Below, in pieces: positions 34,211 through 45,880 of a DNA stretch of 64,000 nt. A model generated the notes under the pieces. It had not been told where the DNA came from. It searched no databases and saw nothing but the letters and a program-made list of their open reading frames with translations. Position 1 is the first letter of the stretch, and the number at the start of each line of letters is the position of its first letter. Origin of the DNA: Oegoconia quadripuncta (Eukaryota > Arthropoda > Insecta > Lepidoptera > Autostichidae). Both the position numbers and the translations under genes were made by a program. Where the stretch lies: the NCBI GenBank assembly GCA_949316235.1, contig OX438744.1, forward strand, positions 23,981,578 to 24,045,577, in the 5' to 3' direction.

Positions 34211-34805
34211 TAAGAGTTATTCAATATTTTATGTTAGCATTCTGGCGTCACGTGTTCCTGGAATATTCATTCTCATAGGCAGAGACTGCTTTACTGCTCA
34301 TGATTATAATTTATATCCCAAAAAAATGTACATGAATAATGCCACCGAAATATACAAGTCCCATAAATAGTGCTTCAAAAACTAGGAAAAGTGGCAGCGC
34401 AGACGACGGACTTTTTGTCGGCCGCACTTTTAAGTTCCTCATATGTGTTATTCCATAGAATACTATACAGTCCATCCTCCCGGACATAATTGTCCGATTT
34501 GGATTTTTGTCCAGCCTTCAAAAAGTCCGTCATCTGCTCTGCATCTTTTCACAAAGACATATAAATAATTTCGTTGTTTTTGAGAGTTTTCTAAGTTTAA
34601 CTTTTTTTAAAGGTATTTAAGATGAAATCTGGAGATACGTTCTTATCCGTGCTTTATAGAAATCGGTTAAGCAGTTTCGAAGATATTTAGCCATTAACAG
34701 TATCCTTTGGTCTCTACCTGGACGATATAATCATTTGTTCCATCAATGTTGTCGGGTTTTCCTAAATTTTCAATTCATAGTTCACAGCTATAACAATTTT
34801 CATTA

Positions 34806-35180
34806 TACCGGATGAGTTTTTTTACAGACTGAAAAAAATAAGACATATTAGGTAAGTGAAATAGAAGTTATTGGCATAGGTAGTTTAATTTTTATTTTCA
34901 AAACCAACATAGACCCCCCCCTGCCGAGATAGATACGCGACTGGTTGGATTCGTATGGTTCCTATCATGTAAACTCATGTTTTCTCGAAGTTTTTTTTAT
35001 TTATTTAATTGAATGACGTAATTACGTGGAATAGGCTACAAACGCGACCGTCAAATGACACAATGTTTTATTTTACAGTTTTGAAGAAAAAAATAATTAA
35101 ACTACCTATGCCAATATCTTCTATTTCACTTACCTAATATGCCCTAATTTTTTCCTTACATTAAAAAAACTCATCCGGTA
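34806..35180. mobile_element. MITE-2, full-length, TA-flanked
   Basis: 375 bp with termini TACCGGATGAGTTTTTTTAC and inverse, TA on each side. Confidence 0.8.
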
Positions 35181-35184
35181 TATT

Positions 35185-36368
35185 GTGTGTGATGTGAAGT
35201 ATTTTACAGCTAATGAATGACCGTAGAGGTCATACATGCAGACCTATGGGCAGACCATTGACCTTCTGTACAAGGTTTGTAACAGGCGAAAGAATTGTTT
35301 TCTTTTTGTTTCGCATATAAAATCCATCTCGATATTGGAAAGCGATTGTTATGGCTTTGCGGACTTTATGGGCCACGTGCGTCAGGCGACAAATCGATTT
35401 GGCACTGTAATCGAATCGATCACGCTGCGAGAAATCTTCTGTTACGTCAACTATGCATTGCTATAATGGTTGTTCTCAGGGTCAACTCTTTATGAGTACT
35501 TGACATTTTTTATTCAACTGTAAATAGAGAATATGTATGTATTATCAAACTTTGTGTCAGTCAGTGTAGTGTGTCCAGGCTACTACCGCTTCGTAATAAA
35601 ATCTGGAAATTTGTTAGGATAGGTCCACTCCCTACACGTACAGTGGATAAATGTGTCGCCATCATCGTCTACCCCCCCTCCCCCCCCCCCTTTTTAAAGG
35701 AAAACTATTACAGGAATGAGGTTGAAGGGGTCCCTACATGTAAAGTGGGTAAATGTGTCGTTATCATCGTCTACCCCCCCTTTTTTTTCGGCAATAAGTT
35801 TAAAGGAAAACTATTACAGGAATGAGGTTGAGGGGGATTACTTCTTAGAAACAGACAGAAAATACAATCCTTCCTATGGCAAAAAAATAAAAACGTCAGA
35901 TGTTGACATCAGACCTTATGCTTAAGGTCGAGAGTTCCTTTTATCTATACTATTTCGTATGCTGTATGTTTCCCGAAGAAAGAAATTGAAATGACTAGAA
36001 AAGTGAAGTGAGAAATATTGCGTCGTCTGGTGTCTTACTCTCTCCCTGTCGATGGGTGAATAAATTAATTGATCTAGTGTGCGTAATAAAAGTGGTTTGC
36101 AGTGAATTCGAGGCGATCCTGTTTACTTTTCGGTGACGGAAACGCGAATGCCTCGGTTGACGGGTCGTCAGCAATACATAACATTGGGCGATCGGCGCAC
36201 GCGCAGTGTCCGGCCACCAGTGTCGTCACTACAGCACTAACTATCAAGTGGTCAATAGTCTGTAGGTATCACAAATACACTGGTGCGTAGGAGATCCAGG
36301 CGGACGACCGTAACTAACTTCACTAGATACAGCGGCGACGATGCATAGATGTTGACTCTATAATATTT
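35185..36368. other. unassigned sequence with two GC-richer patches
   Basis: Patches at 35230-35470 and 36080-36330 have overlapping open frames on more than one strand but no recognised motif. The tandem repeat at 35629 lies between them. Confidence 0.4.
35629..35838. repeat. imperfect tandem duplication, about 102-bp unit
   Basis: CCTACACGTACAGTGG/CCTACATGTAAAGTGG units, each with a poly-C tract and AACTATTACAGGAATGAGGT. Confidence 0.8.
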
Positions 36369-37205
36369 TTAACACCCCGACAAAAAAAAATGGAGTTGTG
36401 TGTGTGTGGCCAGTATTTGTCTCCGATGTATCTCAGGAATGCGTGGTTCGACTCGAGTGCAGATTTTTTATAATATTAACGAGGGTAAAGGTTATTGGCC
36501 ATGTTTGATGACTTAAGCCGCTTTGAAATGTTTAGTTTTTAACAGTTTTATGGTGTATTTGCATGATAACATAGTCTTTCGGGGGTTTTGTATGTTTTTT
36601 TATATTTATGATTAAACTCAGGGATTTAGTCTAAGCCATGTCTGATGGATGGTTAAGCCGTTTTCAAGATATTTAGCTTTAAATAGCTAGTTTGGTTTAT
36701 CTGGATAATATAATCATTAGTTTTCTCGGGATTTTATAATTTTCAATTTATAGTTATTGTATCTTCTATTGCGTCGTGTTACGCAGAGTTTAGTTACGCG
36801 GCAAGTTTGACGTGAATTTACAAAAATAAATTAAATTACACCTAGAGAACCACCTGCAGCGAGAGAAGATTTGCTGGGTACCTACAATTAAATAATAACT
36901 ACTTATTTAAGAACCAAAAAACTCGACAGCATATTTTGTATTTTGCGGATGCCGTGTTGGAGTTTTTTTTTTCTTTAATCTTATTTATTTTATAAGCCAT
37001 ACATCATATGATTAAGCCGGAGTTTTTACCATAAAATGTATCCTATGTATCAGGTATCGATACGAATTTAACGACGTCATGCACTTAGAAATCGGTCAAG
37101 CCGTTTAGGATAGATACAGGATACGTCAAAGGAACGGACGTTCATAAATACATACATACACTCGAAAAACATTACCCTCCTTTCTCGGGCAGTCGGGTAA
37201 AAAAC
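36369..37205 (+). repeat. Repeat-4 block
   Basis: Two adjoining pieces of a common dispersed family: GTATCTCAGGAATGCGTGG ... AAGCCGTTTT, then AAATCGGTCAAGCCGTTTAG ... CAGTCGGGTAA. Confidence 0.55.
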
Positions 37206-37481
37206 TTAAAAGACGAGGTTCTGCGTAGTGTATATGATTTTAAAACAATTAGGTTACTCTTGGTTGTATGTATGTGTGTGTTATGGAATATATATAGTAC
37301 TTATATAGATTGGAACCACTCTTCCTGTGGGTGTCGTAAAAGGCGACTATGGGACTTTCCACCAAAAAAACATCTACAAATTTGCACATTTAAACAGCGA
37401 TGGGCTCACCCTTTGTCACGTGTGCATATCTGTAATTTGTAAGGTGAACCGTGGATGTTGTGTTTGGAACACCCATACGCC

Positions 37482-37555
37482 AATTTTTGGAATATCTGTG
37501 ACCATCCCATTTGGTACAAATACCAAATGAGATGGTCACAGATATTCCAAAAATT
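37482..37555. other. 74-nt near-perfect hairpin
   Basis: Two 35-nt arms (37482-37516, 37521-37555) pair at 34 of 35 positions around a CAAA loop. Confidence 0.9.
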
Positions 37556-37670
37556 AACTTGACACAAAGTCAAGTGTACTCTTGGTTCAACTTTCTGACG
37601 AAAAATTTATAAATAACAATACAAATACACCTTGTACTCGTACAACAGAAAAGAAAATACAACATATCTA

Positions 37671-37880
37671 TTGTTACGACATTTTGTCCCCAAGGTCTGA
37701 GTCCACACCTCTGTCGTGGTCAGATAGTGGTAATTAATTGTCGCCGACTGTTACCATACACCATTATGCAAGATATGCTATAAGAGAGCAGCCTCGAGAA
37801 GTCAATTATAGCGGACGGATCTCACACCGATGTGTAATAGTAATACTTTAGATATATAGTTGTGAATTACAATGATTTTT
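37671..37880 (+). other. possible solo LTR or promoter-like block
   Basis: TGTTACGACATTTTGTCCCC at the left, then GCTATAAGAGAGCAGCCTCG, resembling an LTR core promoter. No matching copy or duplication found, so the call is weak. Confidence 0.25.
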
Positions 37881-38604
37881 GGGTATCTGTATTTATTATG
37901 CAATGCCATTTGTAACATCACTATGGTATATTCCACAGTAAACTTTGGGTTATAATAATAAGTAAAATATGTTGCTTAAACTTAAATAACATACATATTG
38001 TTAGCCCCTAACCACAAAACTGTTGTTTAGACTTTGAAATTCTGTAAACCAATTGATCGCTTCGATTTTTTAATATTGTCTAAACCGAGAATTGTTAACA
38101 CAATTTAGGAAGGAACTAACTCCAGATCAGACAAACAGCAATTATATCAGTTTACAGAATTTCAAAGAAAAAGGAAAAAGAAATGCATATAAATCTAACT
38201 TGATAATTAGACAAATACCTATTTGTTTTTGTAATGTATGCCTGTGTATATGGCTGTGTTGTGTGTATGTATATGCGATTGTATGTTTTATTATAGTAAT
38301 TATTAGGTTGAGTATTAAAGGAAATAACCAGATTCTATGAGCGTGTTGTTGGGAGAGGCACCTGGCATCTGTCCGAAGAAGTTTAGTTCAGTACCAGACA
38401 GCTAACGCGAAGGGCGAAGCTTATAAAGCTTAAAGTTCAGCACTAGTTTCGGGTGGATGTGGCTTCATTCTGTATGAATCGAACATACAGATAAGCAACG
38501 CGTGGCGAAGTCTTCACCTCCTAAAAAGAAAAGGTTCTAAGAGCATTTAATTTTTAATTGCCCCGGTTAAAACGATCCCAATTTATTAACTGAACTGCTC
38601 TGTT
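37881..38604. other. no recognisable feature
   Basis: A/T-rich; nothing supported. Confidence 0.5.
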
Positions 38605-38712
38605 ACAAATAAGATGGGGTTTCCGGGTCAGTACGCAACCACTTTAGGCCTCATCTTCACTTAACATCAGGTGTGATTGAGGTCAAGTGCTAGAACGTCG
38701 TGCATAAAAAAA
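38605..38712 (+). repeat. SINE-A, 3' fragment
   Basis: From GGGGTTTCCGGGTCAGTACG to the A-tail. Confidence 0.75.
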
Positions 38713-40096
38713 AATTACTGTAAGCCAGCCCGCTGAGTGATCACATCACCAAAAGGCATTCTTCTGGGTGCTCGGTAGTAAAAATAGCTTAGGCTCAAGA
38801 GTAAATAAGATCCGCCACTTCAATCCGTAACCAAATATTCAAATAATCAGAATCACAACCTGACATAATATTTTTAAGGTAGATTTTTCTTGTTATTTAA
38901 CAATTTTGTATTACTGTTTTCATAAAGACAGTTAGAAATTACAATGTCTTTGAAATTACGTTATTTAGATTTTGCAACAGTATACTTGGTCATCGTAATA
39001 GGTTTGTCAGTAGCTATAGATCGTTCATTCATATTCTAGCATTCCGATAGTTTCGTACGTTCGTTTATCCCGATATAGCAACAGTGTGATAGGAGGACGA
39101 CGGACGTGGTATCGAACGAATTTTGAGCAATCTTGTACATGTTCAAGGGCGGCATTCAATCACAACACCTGCTCGATATATTGAAATAGAAAAGCTCAAC
39201 ATCGTGATTAGGGCGAATTTTGGGAGAGGAAGATCTTCTCTAGTATATAACTATGTCAACGGGTGTTATATACACCATACTATCTTAAACCTTAAAATGA
39301 TTTTCGTGCTACAAATTTCTTCTCTGCAGGAGTCAGCTTTGTGATTGAACAGTAAATTTAAATGTAATATTAATCGTAATAGTGACGTTTTCAAGTGATA
39401 ATTTTATCCTATAAAATGAAATATTTTGATTTGATTTGAATTTAACCATTTAAGTGACCTTTGTAGAATACATTAAAAAAATAGGTGTGCGAGATGCTTT
39501 ACCTCCGCGCATAGGTCGCGTCATCGCATCGACTCTGTTCATCGAGGTGGTAGGACATAAAGATAATAAACCGCGAATTCAAAATATAAACTTGTATTTA
39601 TATAAGCCTTATAAGTCTGGGGCTTGTAAGTCGGGAAAGATGTAGGCGCGGTTTTCGGTAAAATGTCAGTCAAATTTTTTTTATTTTGTACACAAGAAAT
39701 AGTAACATTTTATATGTTTAAAATAGTAAATTAAGCACCAAGGGGATAAAGCAGTGTCTTATGTCACGGGCAGCATATTGAATTCTGAGTCTAATGAAGG
39801 ATTCTTTAGTTTATTCCCAGAACGATTATGGTAAGAATCCTGAAAGAAGCGAAGGATTCAACACTGCCCAATGCTAAGACACTTTTATCCTCGAGAAGCA
39901 TAATTTATACACCTGTGAGGTTAAATAAATTTCGCGGTATAAATACAAATCACGGTTCGAAAATCACCGATTGTTTCTTTAGATATTTAGTTCCGTAGGC
40001 AAAGTCAATAGCTAAGACATAGAGCCAGCTAGCTAAGACAGCCATAGATTTGTTTCACTAGCATTCCGTCTGCGATATCGATCGATTTCTTTCTCA
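38713..40096. other. no recognisable feature
   Basis: 1.4 kb; a 63-codon frame at 39454 has no ATG start and no motif. Confidence 0.5.
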
Positions 40097-40259
40097 ATGT
40101 TAATAGCATTGTTGTGTTCCGGTTGTCAGAGATAAGATAGCCAGTCCTCCAAATGTGTTGGGGCTTTCCGGGTCAGTACGCTTCCACCTTCGACATCATC
40201 TTCACTTAACATCAGGTGTGATTGAAGTCAAATATCAACCCGTTGTGCATAAAAAAAAA
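40097..40259 (+). repeat. SINE-A, 3' half
   Basis: From CAATGTTAATAGCATTGTTG to the A-tail. Confidence 0.75.
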
Positions 40260-40940
40260 CAGTTATTAATTTGTAGCAAATTTGAAACCACAGATAATAT
40301 TTTATATTATTAACACACTTTCATTGTGTTAATAAGACTTATGAATAAACAAAACATTTACAATGTCACACTAAGAATTTCAATACAATATGATACAAGG
40401 CAACAGACACACCTCTAGAAAGTAACTCAAACCGGTGTACATTTACAAATTGAGAACAAAATATCGAAAAAATCGAGAAAAGCCTATATACCTATTATAG
40501 CCGGGTGCGTAGATCATATCTCCGAAAAACGGGTTATGTGCTTGTGTTAAATGGGATACAGTCAACTACAGAGAAACATGACGACGGAGCACGGTGTTTC
40601 TCGGCTGTACTTTCGAATTGTAGATGACAGGATTTTGACAGTTGTGGACGGCTCATCAATCGATAGCTTAGATTGCCAGTTAAGTTGAGTTGCGAAGTAT
40701 GGAACATCACTCAACACATATAAACCCAAAACAGACTGCAGTATTTTGAGAGAATTGTGGCACTATATCATAATGGAGTTCTACATTGCTGCACGCATCT
40801 ACAGCAAAGATTATCGAAACAGCTCCAAACTTGTTCCAAAGAACGAAACAAACAAATAACACACAAACGCACGCAAACACATGTTTTTCCAATTTCAATT
40901 ATGCTTGCGTATACGTTACGCTTACGTATACGTGACTTAG
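40260..40940. other. no recognisable feature
   Basis: Short open frames only; no repeat recognised. Confidence 0.45.
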
Positions 40941-41252
40941 AGTGAAAAAGGTATGCTGAGATGGTTCGGACATGTGGAGAGGATGAATGAAAGAAGACTT
41001 GCGAAAGAGATATACGATGCGAATGCGGTAGTGTTGGTAGAGGAAGACCACGGCGAACGTACCATGATCAAATCGGGGACGTATTAAAGAAAGGCCAAGT
41101 CAAGAGTACCCTAAGCCGACGAGCATGTATGAACAACCTTATGAGAGTGAATGAAGCAAAAGAGGTGTGTCAGGATCGTAGCAAGTGGAAGTCTGTGGTC
41201 TCTGCCTATACCGATACGGGAAAGAGGCGTGAATCTATGTATGTATGTATAA
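40941..41252 (+). pseudogene. LINE-c reverse-transcriptase C-terminus
   Basis: [20 protein letters not shown], then after a frameshift [19 protein letters not shown] and [16 protein letters not shown]: the classical W-F-GH, GRP-R-W and D-R-x-W-x-x-V pattern of LINE C-termini. Tail of ATGTATGTATGTATA. Confidence 0.8.
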
Positions 41253-41439
41253 TATAAAAATGTTATCTAAAACAATAAGAAGGAAGAGCAGAGTATCCTA
41301 ACACAAGTTTTAAGAAGCTTAGCAGGATACTCTGACATTTGAGTACAACATTGTTATGCTTGGTAATGAAAACAAATATTAATGATTTTTTAAACTTCTA
41401 ATTTACTTTACTTATTTGTTATTCCGTCCAGTTTCACAG

Positions 41440-41690
41440 TTTTTAACCCCAGACGAAAAACGACGAGTGTTATGTGGCGTTGTGTGTCTCAGAATTTGTT
41501 TCGACGTATCTGAGTAATGCGTGGTCAGACTTGATTTCGATTTTTTTTATATTAAAGTCTAAACGAGGGGCCAGGTTTTCATTCCTGTTTGATAAAAATC
41601 GGTTAAGTGATTTCGAGTGTTTTTGGTAATATCTGTATGATATAATCGCTTGTTTTCTCGGGGTTTTCTAAGTTTTCAATTTAGAGTAAT
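41440..41690 (+). repeat. Repeat-4 fragment
   Basis: CCCAGACGAAAAACGACGAG, GTATCTGAGTAATGCGTGG, AAAATCGGTTAAG. Confidence 0.55.
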
Positions 41691-42128
41691 ATTGATCAAT
41701 CATATACATAAAGATTTTTTTCTAGGTTGACCCCACAGAGAATAGGTTCCTCATCAGAAAATTGCTCTTTTTCTCGACGTTCCACGTTTCTTTATTCAAA
41801 ATCTGTGAATGCAAAAGTAAATTATGCCAAAAGTTAGGATTATTTTGTTCTAGTTACAACGGTACTTCGCGCCTAGTGTTACCATTTCATGAAAACTCTG
41901 GATAAATATCGGGCATATCAAAAAAGAGGCCTGATATTCCACGCGCTCGCAGCGCACGTGGGCGGGACCTTAATAAAGATTGAACTTATTCAATATGTTT
42001 TATTTTTAAATAATTTAAGGCGAAAATTATATACCTACGGCTTTCCGCCCACGGCTTTGCCAGCGTGTACAAAGTATTACACAGTCGAGAGACATACAAA
42101 AATACACACATATGCTCACGACTGCTTA

Positions 42129-42684
42129 GCCCAGGGAAAATACGGTTTGACCTCGGAAAAACGAATAACCGCGATTTTCTTGGAACATTTAATAAAGTGT
42201 TGTAAATGTAGTAGCAATTGCTAAAAATTCAGCATTTGTAAGAAACGCAAGTACTAAATTAGCTAAAGTTGAAAATAGTGTTTATTTAAAAAAAAATACT
42301 CAATTGATGGGTATTTCTTTAAATTCAAAACATTTAGGGACATTATCGTTACAAAATATTAGTTCTCATTTTTATTTCTTAAGCAATGCAGCTCGTCGAC
42401 ATTTTCAGCTAAAACACATGCATGCCTAACTATAACATGCTTGGTTTTTTATCCATAAATAAGTTAACTGTGTTTAACAAAAGTCTATCTAATTAAATAT
42501 CAGTTATTAAGATAAAAAATAAAAATAGGGTTTTCTACAAAAATCTAGACTAAGCGCTCGTTTTTTTTTAGGCTTAATTATTTAAAATAACATCTCTAAT
42601 ATACCTCTATAAGATAGTAATTATATAAGTCGGTTCTGAATTATGTTTAGCTAAGCTAATTTTTCACCGTATTTTCCCTGGGCT
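42129..42684. mobile_element. MITE-4, full-length, copy 2 (inverted)
   Basis: 556 bp, the same sequence in opposite orientation, also TA-flanked. Confidence 0.85.
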
Positions 42685-43238
42685 AGTTGGGCTAGGCAGA
42701 GACTATTGATTTCCATTTGCAACCATCTTGAAATATTTCTTCCACTCATCAAATTCTTCACACATACAACACAAATCGATTCTAAAAATAAACAGATGAA
42801 AGTTTAAACATGGAAGGTCAACATTACTGCCAAAGAATATAAACGAAAGAAAGTAAGATTTAATTATGGACGGTCAGAGTACCTACCTAGAGGCCACGGT
42901 CAACCACTCCACATTGCGGTCACTAAATAAAACTATTGTTAGACAATTACATACCTTATTACCATAGAAATATTAAATAGTTAATAAAAAACAACAACTT
43001 ATAAACTGTTTACAAATTTTTTAAAGAAGCAGTGTGATACTGTTCTTGAAACTTAAATATTAAAGTTGAATTTTGTATGTGAAATAGTTAGTAGTTCTTC
43101 GTAAGTGTATATTATAACCGTTGTGTAATTAAAACTAATTATATTCGTATCTAATAACGTTATTTTTTTAAATGTTTGCAAACAAACTGTCTGTTATACC
43201 GGCTTTTGGTGGAACGAACTGGAATTTAAATCGATGGA

Positions 43239-43394
43239 CAGTCGCGTTCAAAATTGCAGTGTAAGTCCAAGTTCGAACGAAAAAATTTTGTCGAACACAT
43301 TTGAATTGTAAAAAAAAAATACCTTCAATTCTTGTTTTCGAGAAAACGTAAATCGTTTGAGTTGGTACTATGACTGCACTTTTGTACGCGACTG
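43239..43394. mobile_element. MITE-5 variant
   Basis: Termini CAGTCGCGTTCAAA and TTTTGTACGCGACTG; TA on the right only. Confidence 0.6.
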
Positions 43395-43545
43395 TACAGT
43401 CAACATGGAAATTACATTACCTGTCAGTGGAGAAACTGAACTTGAGAGGACTATGTCCAACGGGACTCCATACATAGGGCGACAACCTAAACCTTAGACT
43501 AAAGCCATGATTTTTTTATATGTTTCTATTTTAAGTTTCGTATAC

Positions 43546-43662
43546 TCCGTAAGGTAAAAAATAGGCAAGTTTAATAGAAGTTATTGGCCTCGGTAGTTTA
43601 ATTACGGCACGCGCCGGCCGTATTTTGATATGCGACTAGCGTTGATTCCTAGGGTTTCTAAT
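43546..43662. mobile_element. MITE-2, left fragment
   Basis: CCGTAAGGTAAAAAATAGGC, then the internal ATATGCGACTAGCG segment. Confidence 0.55.
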
Positions 43663-43879
43663 ATAATTTTGATGTTAACTGTCCTCTACCGATTTATTTA
43701 TTGATTCAGTTAAAATATGAGAGAAAAGTAGGACCGAATGTTGTAAGTTATTGCTAATTCATTAAAGAAATGTCGTTGAGGGTCGTATACACTATCAATT
43801 ACAACAAGTGTCGATCGCATTGACCCCGTTCGAAAAAACATTCTATATTGAGTAATATAGGCTGATGAAGAGATCTTTG

Positions 43880-44102
43880 GGGACATGTAGCCGTCGGACT
43901 CGTCCCGGGATAGAATGACACCCCCCGGTGCGACGGGCCCTGTCGCGCTTCATACCGCTCCCTGGTCGCGGTGTGAGGTGCTGTGCGTACTCAGGTCCTC
44001 CCTACCGCCGAAGCAAGTTTTAGTGGGTATACCATATATCCCACATCACCGTGTAGGCAACAGGCGAGCGGTATGCCTAAGGCATTTCCCAGAGAAAAAA
44101 AG
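43880..44102 (+). mobile_element. LINE-g 3' end, uninterrupted copy
   Basis: GC-rich; CTACCGCCGAAGCAAG, then GGCATTTCCCAGAGAAAAAA. Confidence 0.6.
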
Positions 44103-44224
44103 GCTGATGAAGAGTAAGGAGTTATCCTAGAGAAGTCGAAGCGTATGCTTAATCGGAAAATTTATCAAAGTCTGCTTCCTTGTAGTCTACCTAATAGATT
44201 CAGTAGCTTTAAAGACCTGAAGAA

Positions 44225-44470
44225 TTTAACTCCAAACACCTTCTAGCGTGCCCTGCTTTTAAGAAATTCATGGAATAAGGAATATTGGACCGATTGAATA
44301 TGGATTTTCGTTCACCCGACATCAAGAACTTGGTTAAGTTTTGTTTTGTCCATGCCTTCAGAGACAAAAGTACAAAAAGAAGAAAGAAAAAAAGGCAAAA
44401 GTCAAGTCTGAGTTCTGAGGACTATGCCAAAAGGCAACATTCACGTGAACGATGTCATTTCTTAAAGGTG
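44225..44470 (+). pseudogene. LINE-k C-terminal remnant
   Basis: Frame with one stop (44276). It shows HLLACPAFKKF, resembling the H-x-x-x-C-P of LINE C-terminal zinc knuckles, then SPDIKNLVKFC and a basic tail ending KRQHSRERCHF. Confidence 0.4.
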
Positions 44471-44763
44471 AGGTTATTTTTAATATTATTATAGTAAGTT
44501 GGATATAATGTTGAAATGTTCATATTAACGTTTATGTAATCTCTCTGATGCACCATTCGTCGGACAGGTGTGATGAGATGACCCCGCCATCGCAATCGTA
44601 ATCCGAAACGCAATGCACATAGTTTATACTTAACAAACAACTATATAGTCCAGGGTATGGAGTAAGTTATAAGCGTTTAGCATTAGTTGCTTGCGGCGAA
44701 GTACCACCTTCGACTAAGCTAGGGAATGTGAATTAAATCGACTGAATTCGTCGACGGGAATTA

Positions 44764-44842
44764 CTCGGAGTATAGATAGATAGATAAAGCATTTATTTAT
44801 GCCACTGCGTTCACACAACTACACAATTTTTAAATTACAATA
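44764..44842 (-). mobile_element. LINE-i 3' end, interrupted, part 1
   Basis: AGATAGATAGATAAAGCATT to TTTAAATTACAA; continues at 45661-45722. Confidence 0.6.
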
Positions 44843-45660
44843 GTAGATTGTTAACCAAGGGCTGTATGACATCAATTGCATACGAGGTTTTTGGCGCCCG
44901 AGCGCAGCGAGGGCACTAATTAGCCCGAGTATGCAATTGATGCTTACACCCGAGATAAACACTCTGCTTTACATATCGATTGTGAGGTAAGTAAAAACAA
45001 AAAGTAAGGTTGTAGCTTCTTAGATAATTCATTAAAATATGATATAAAACACTTTCAGAAAGAGATTTAACTTTTTTTTCTAACCGCCACTTCATAAATT
45101 CGTCGTATGCCTTTACATATCTTTCTCTCGAGTTCGGCGGTAATAGATTTTCTAAAACTGTTTTGCTTGTTCTTTTATAAAATCGGGGGTTAGATCCTTG
45201 TCTTCGTCACTTGACATTTTTCAAAACTTTTGAGAAAGAACTCCAAAACACGAAAAATTTACTTTCGCGCCTAGCTACTCGGCTGCCTTTTTCACTCTTC
45301 ACGATTTTATGGCACGCAAGCGCGTCAAATCGCGCTGTCCAGTTTGATTTTTAAATCGATTTCAACTAACATACGATGTGACTGCGAAACAAATAGTTCG
45401 ATATTTAAAATAAAATCTTCATAAACTCTAATATAAAGAGTCTCGATTCCGATTCGAGTAAATAATCGATACCGAAAAAAAAAATAACTTTTTAAAAATA
45501 TTCTTCTTGTAGTATGAGTATGACAGTTCTTTTTTCAAATTCCAAAACCTATGCTGTAATGCTAACATTACATGGTAGGTTTTGAAACCTATGCTGTAAT
45601 GATATCCATACACCTCGGCATTCAGGGAAGTAAGTGACTACTTACAGAGCAAGAGATATG
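44843..45660 (-). mobile_element. Crypton-like element, copy 2, inserted in a LINE tail
   Basis: About 818 bp on the minus strand. The ATG at 45217-45215 has the same MSSDED start; a single-base deletion in the Lys-run then causes a frameshift to TAG. Downstream in another frame is RYVKAYDEFMKWRLEKK followed by LSESV, the core-binding domain typical of Crypton-like tyrosine recombinases. The catalytic domain is absent. One terminus is shared with copy 1 (GTTAACCAAGGGCTGTATG, GCGCCCGAGCGCAGCGAGG). The other holds two direct repeats of AAACCTATGCTGTAATG. The flanks join to restore a LINE-i tail. Confidence 0.55.
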
Positions 45661-45722
45661 TAAAGAAATATACATACAAATGAAAGGAAAGAATAGAAAA
45701 TACAAAGAGCGAGTGTGTGCCG
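45661..45722 (-). mobile_element. LINE-i 3' end, interrupted, part 2
   Basis: AAATATACATACAAATGAAA and AAATACAAAGAGCGAG, as in the uninterrupted copy at 59396. Confidence 0.6.
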
Positions 45723-45769
45723 CAGTAACACAAATGGGTTATATTAAGTGTTTTAACTCAGTACTAGGT

Positions 45770-45880
45770 ACTATGTCTCACGGAAGCGAGTTGGACGGCG
45801 TATTTTTTCTATAAGATATAGGTATTTTCAATTGTGTTTTATAAATTTGTTGTTTCATGTAATTTTTTTATTGTGTCAGT
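45770..45880 (+). mobile_element. LINE-a 3' end, second copy
   Basis: Repeats VLGTM-HGSELDGVFFL and the downstream AAGATATAGGTATTTT from the copy at 2509. Confidence 0.7.

Larger units (their letters stand above)
33622..34593 (+). repeat. Repeat-2 composite with SINE-A and MITE-1 insertions
   Basis: Two partial Repeat-2 copies in tandem. The first is cut by SINE-A (33767-34010) and the second by MITE-1 (34065-34210). From about 34440 the sequence turns round and repeats the family's GGACAAAAATCC region in inverted orientation. Confidence 0.6.

Noticed and set aside
35236..35495. overlapping frames in a GC-richer patch
   Set aside because: Frames are open on both strands at once, and none shows a motif or splice signals.
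40707..40898. 63-codon minus frame resembling a secreted peptide
   Set aside because: It lacks an ATG start, and the hydrophobic start comes from a CA-rich repeat read in reverse.
41889..42224. 111-codon open frame with ATG
   Set aside because: Its second third onwards lies in MITE-4, so it is a chance frame.
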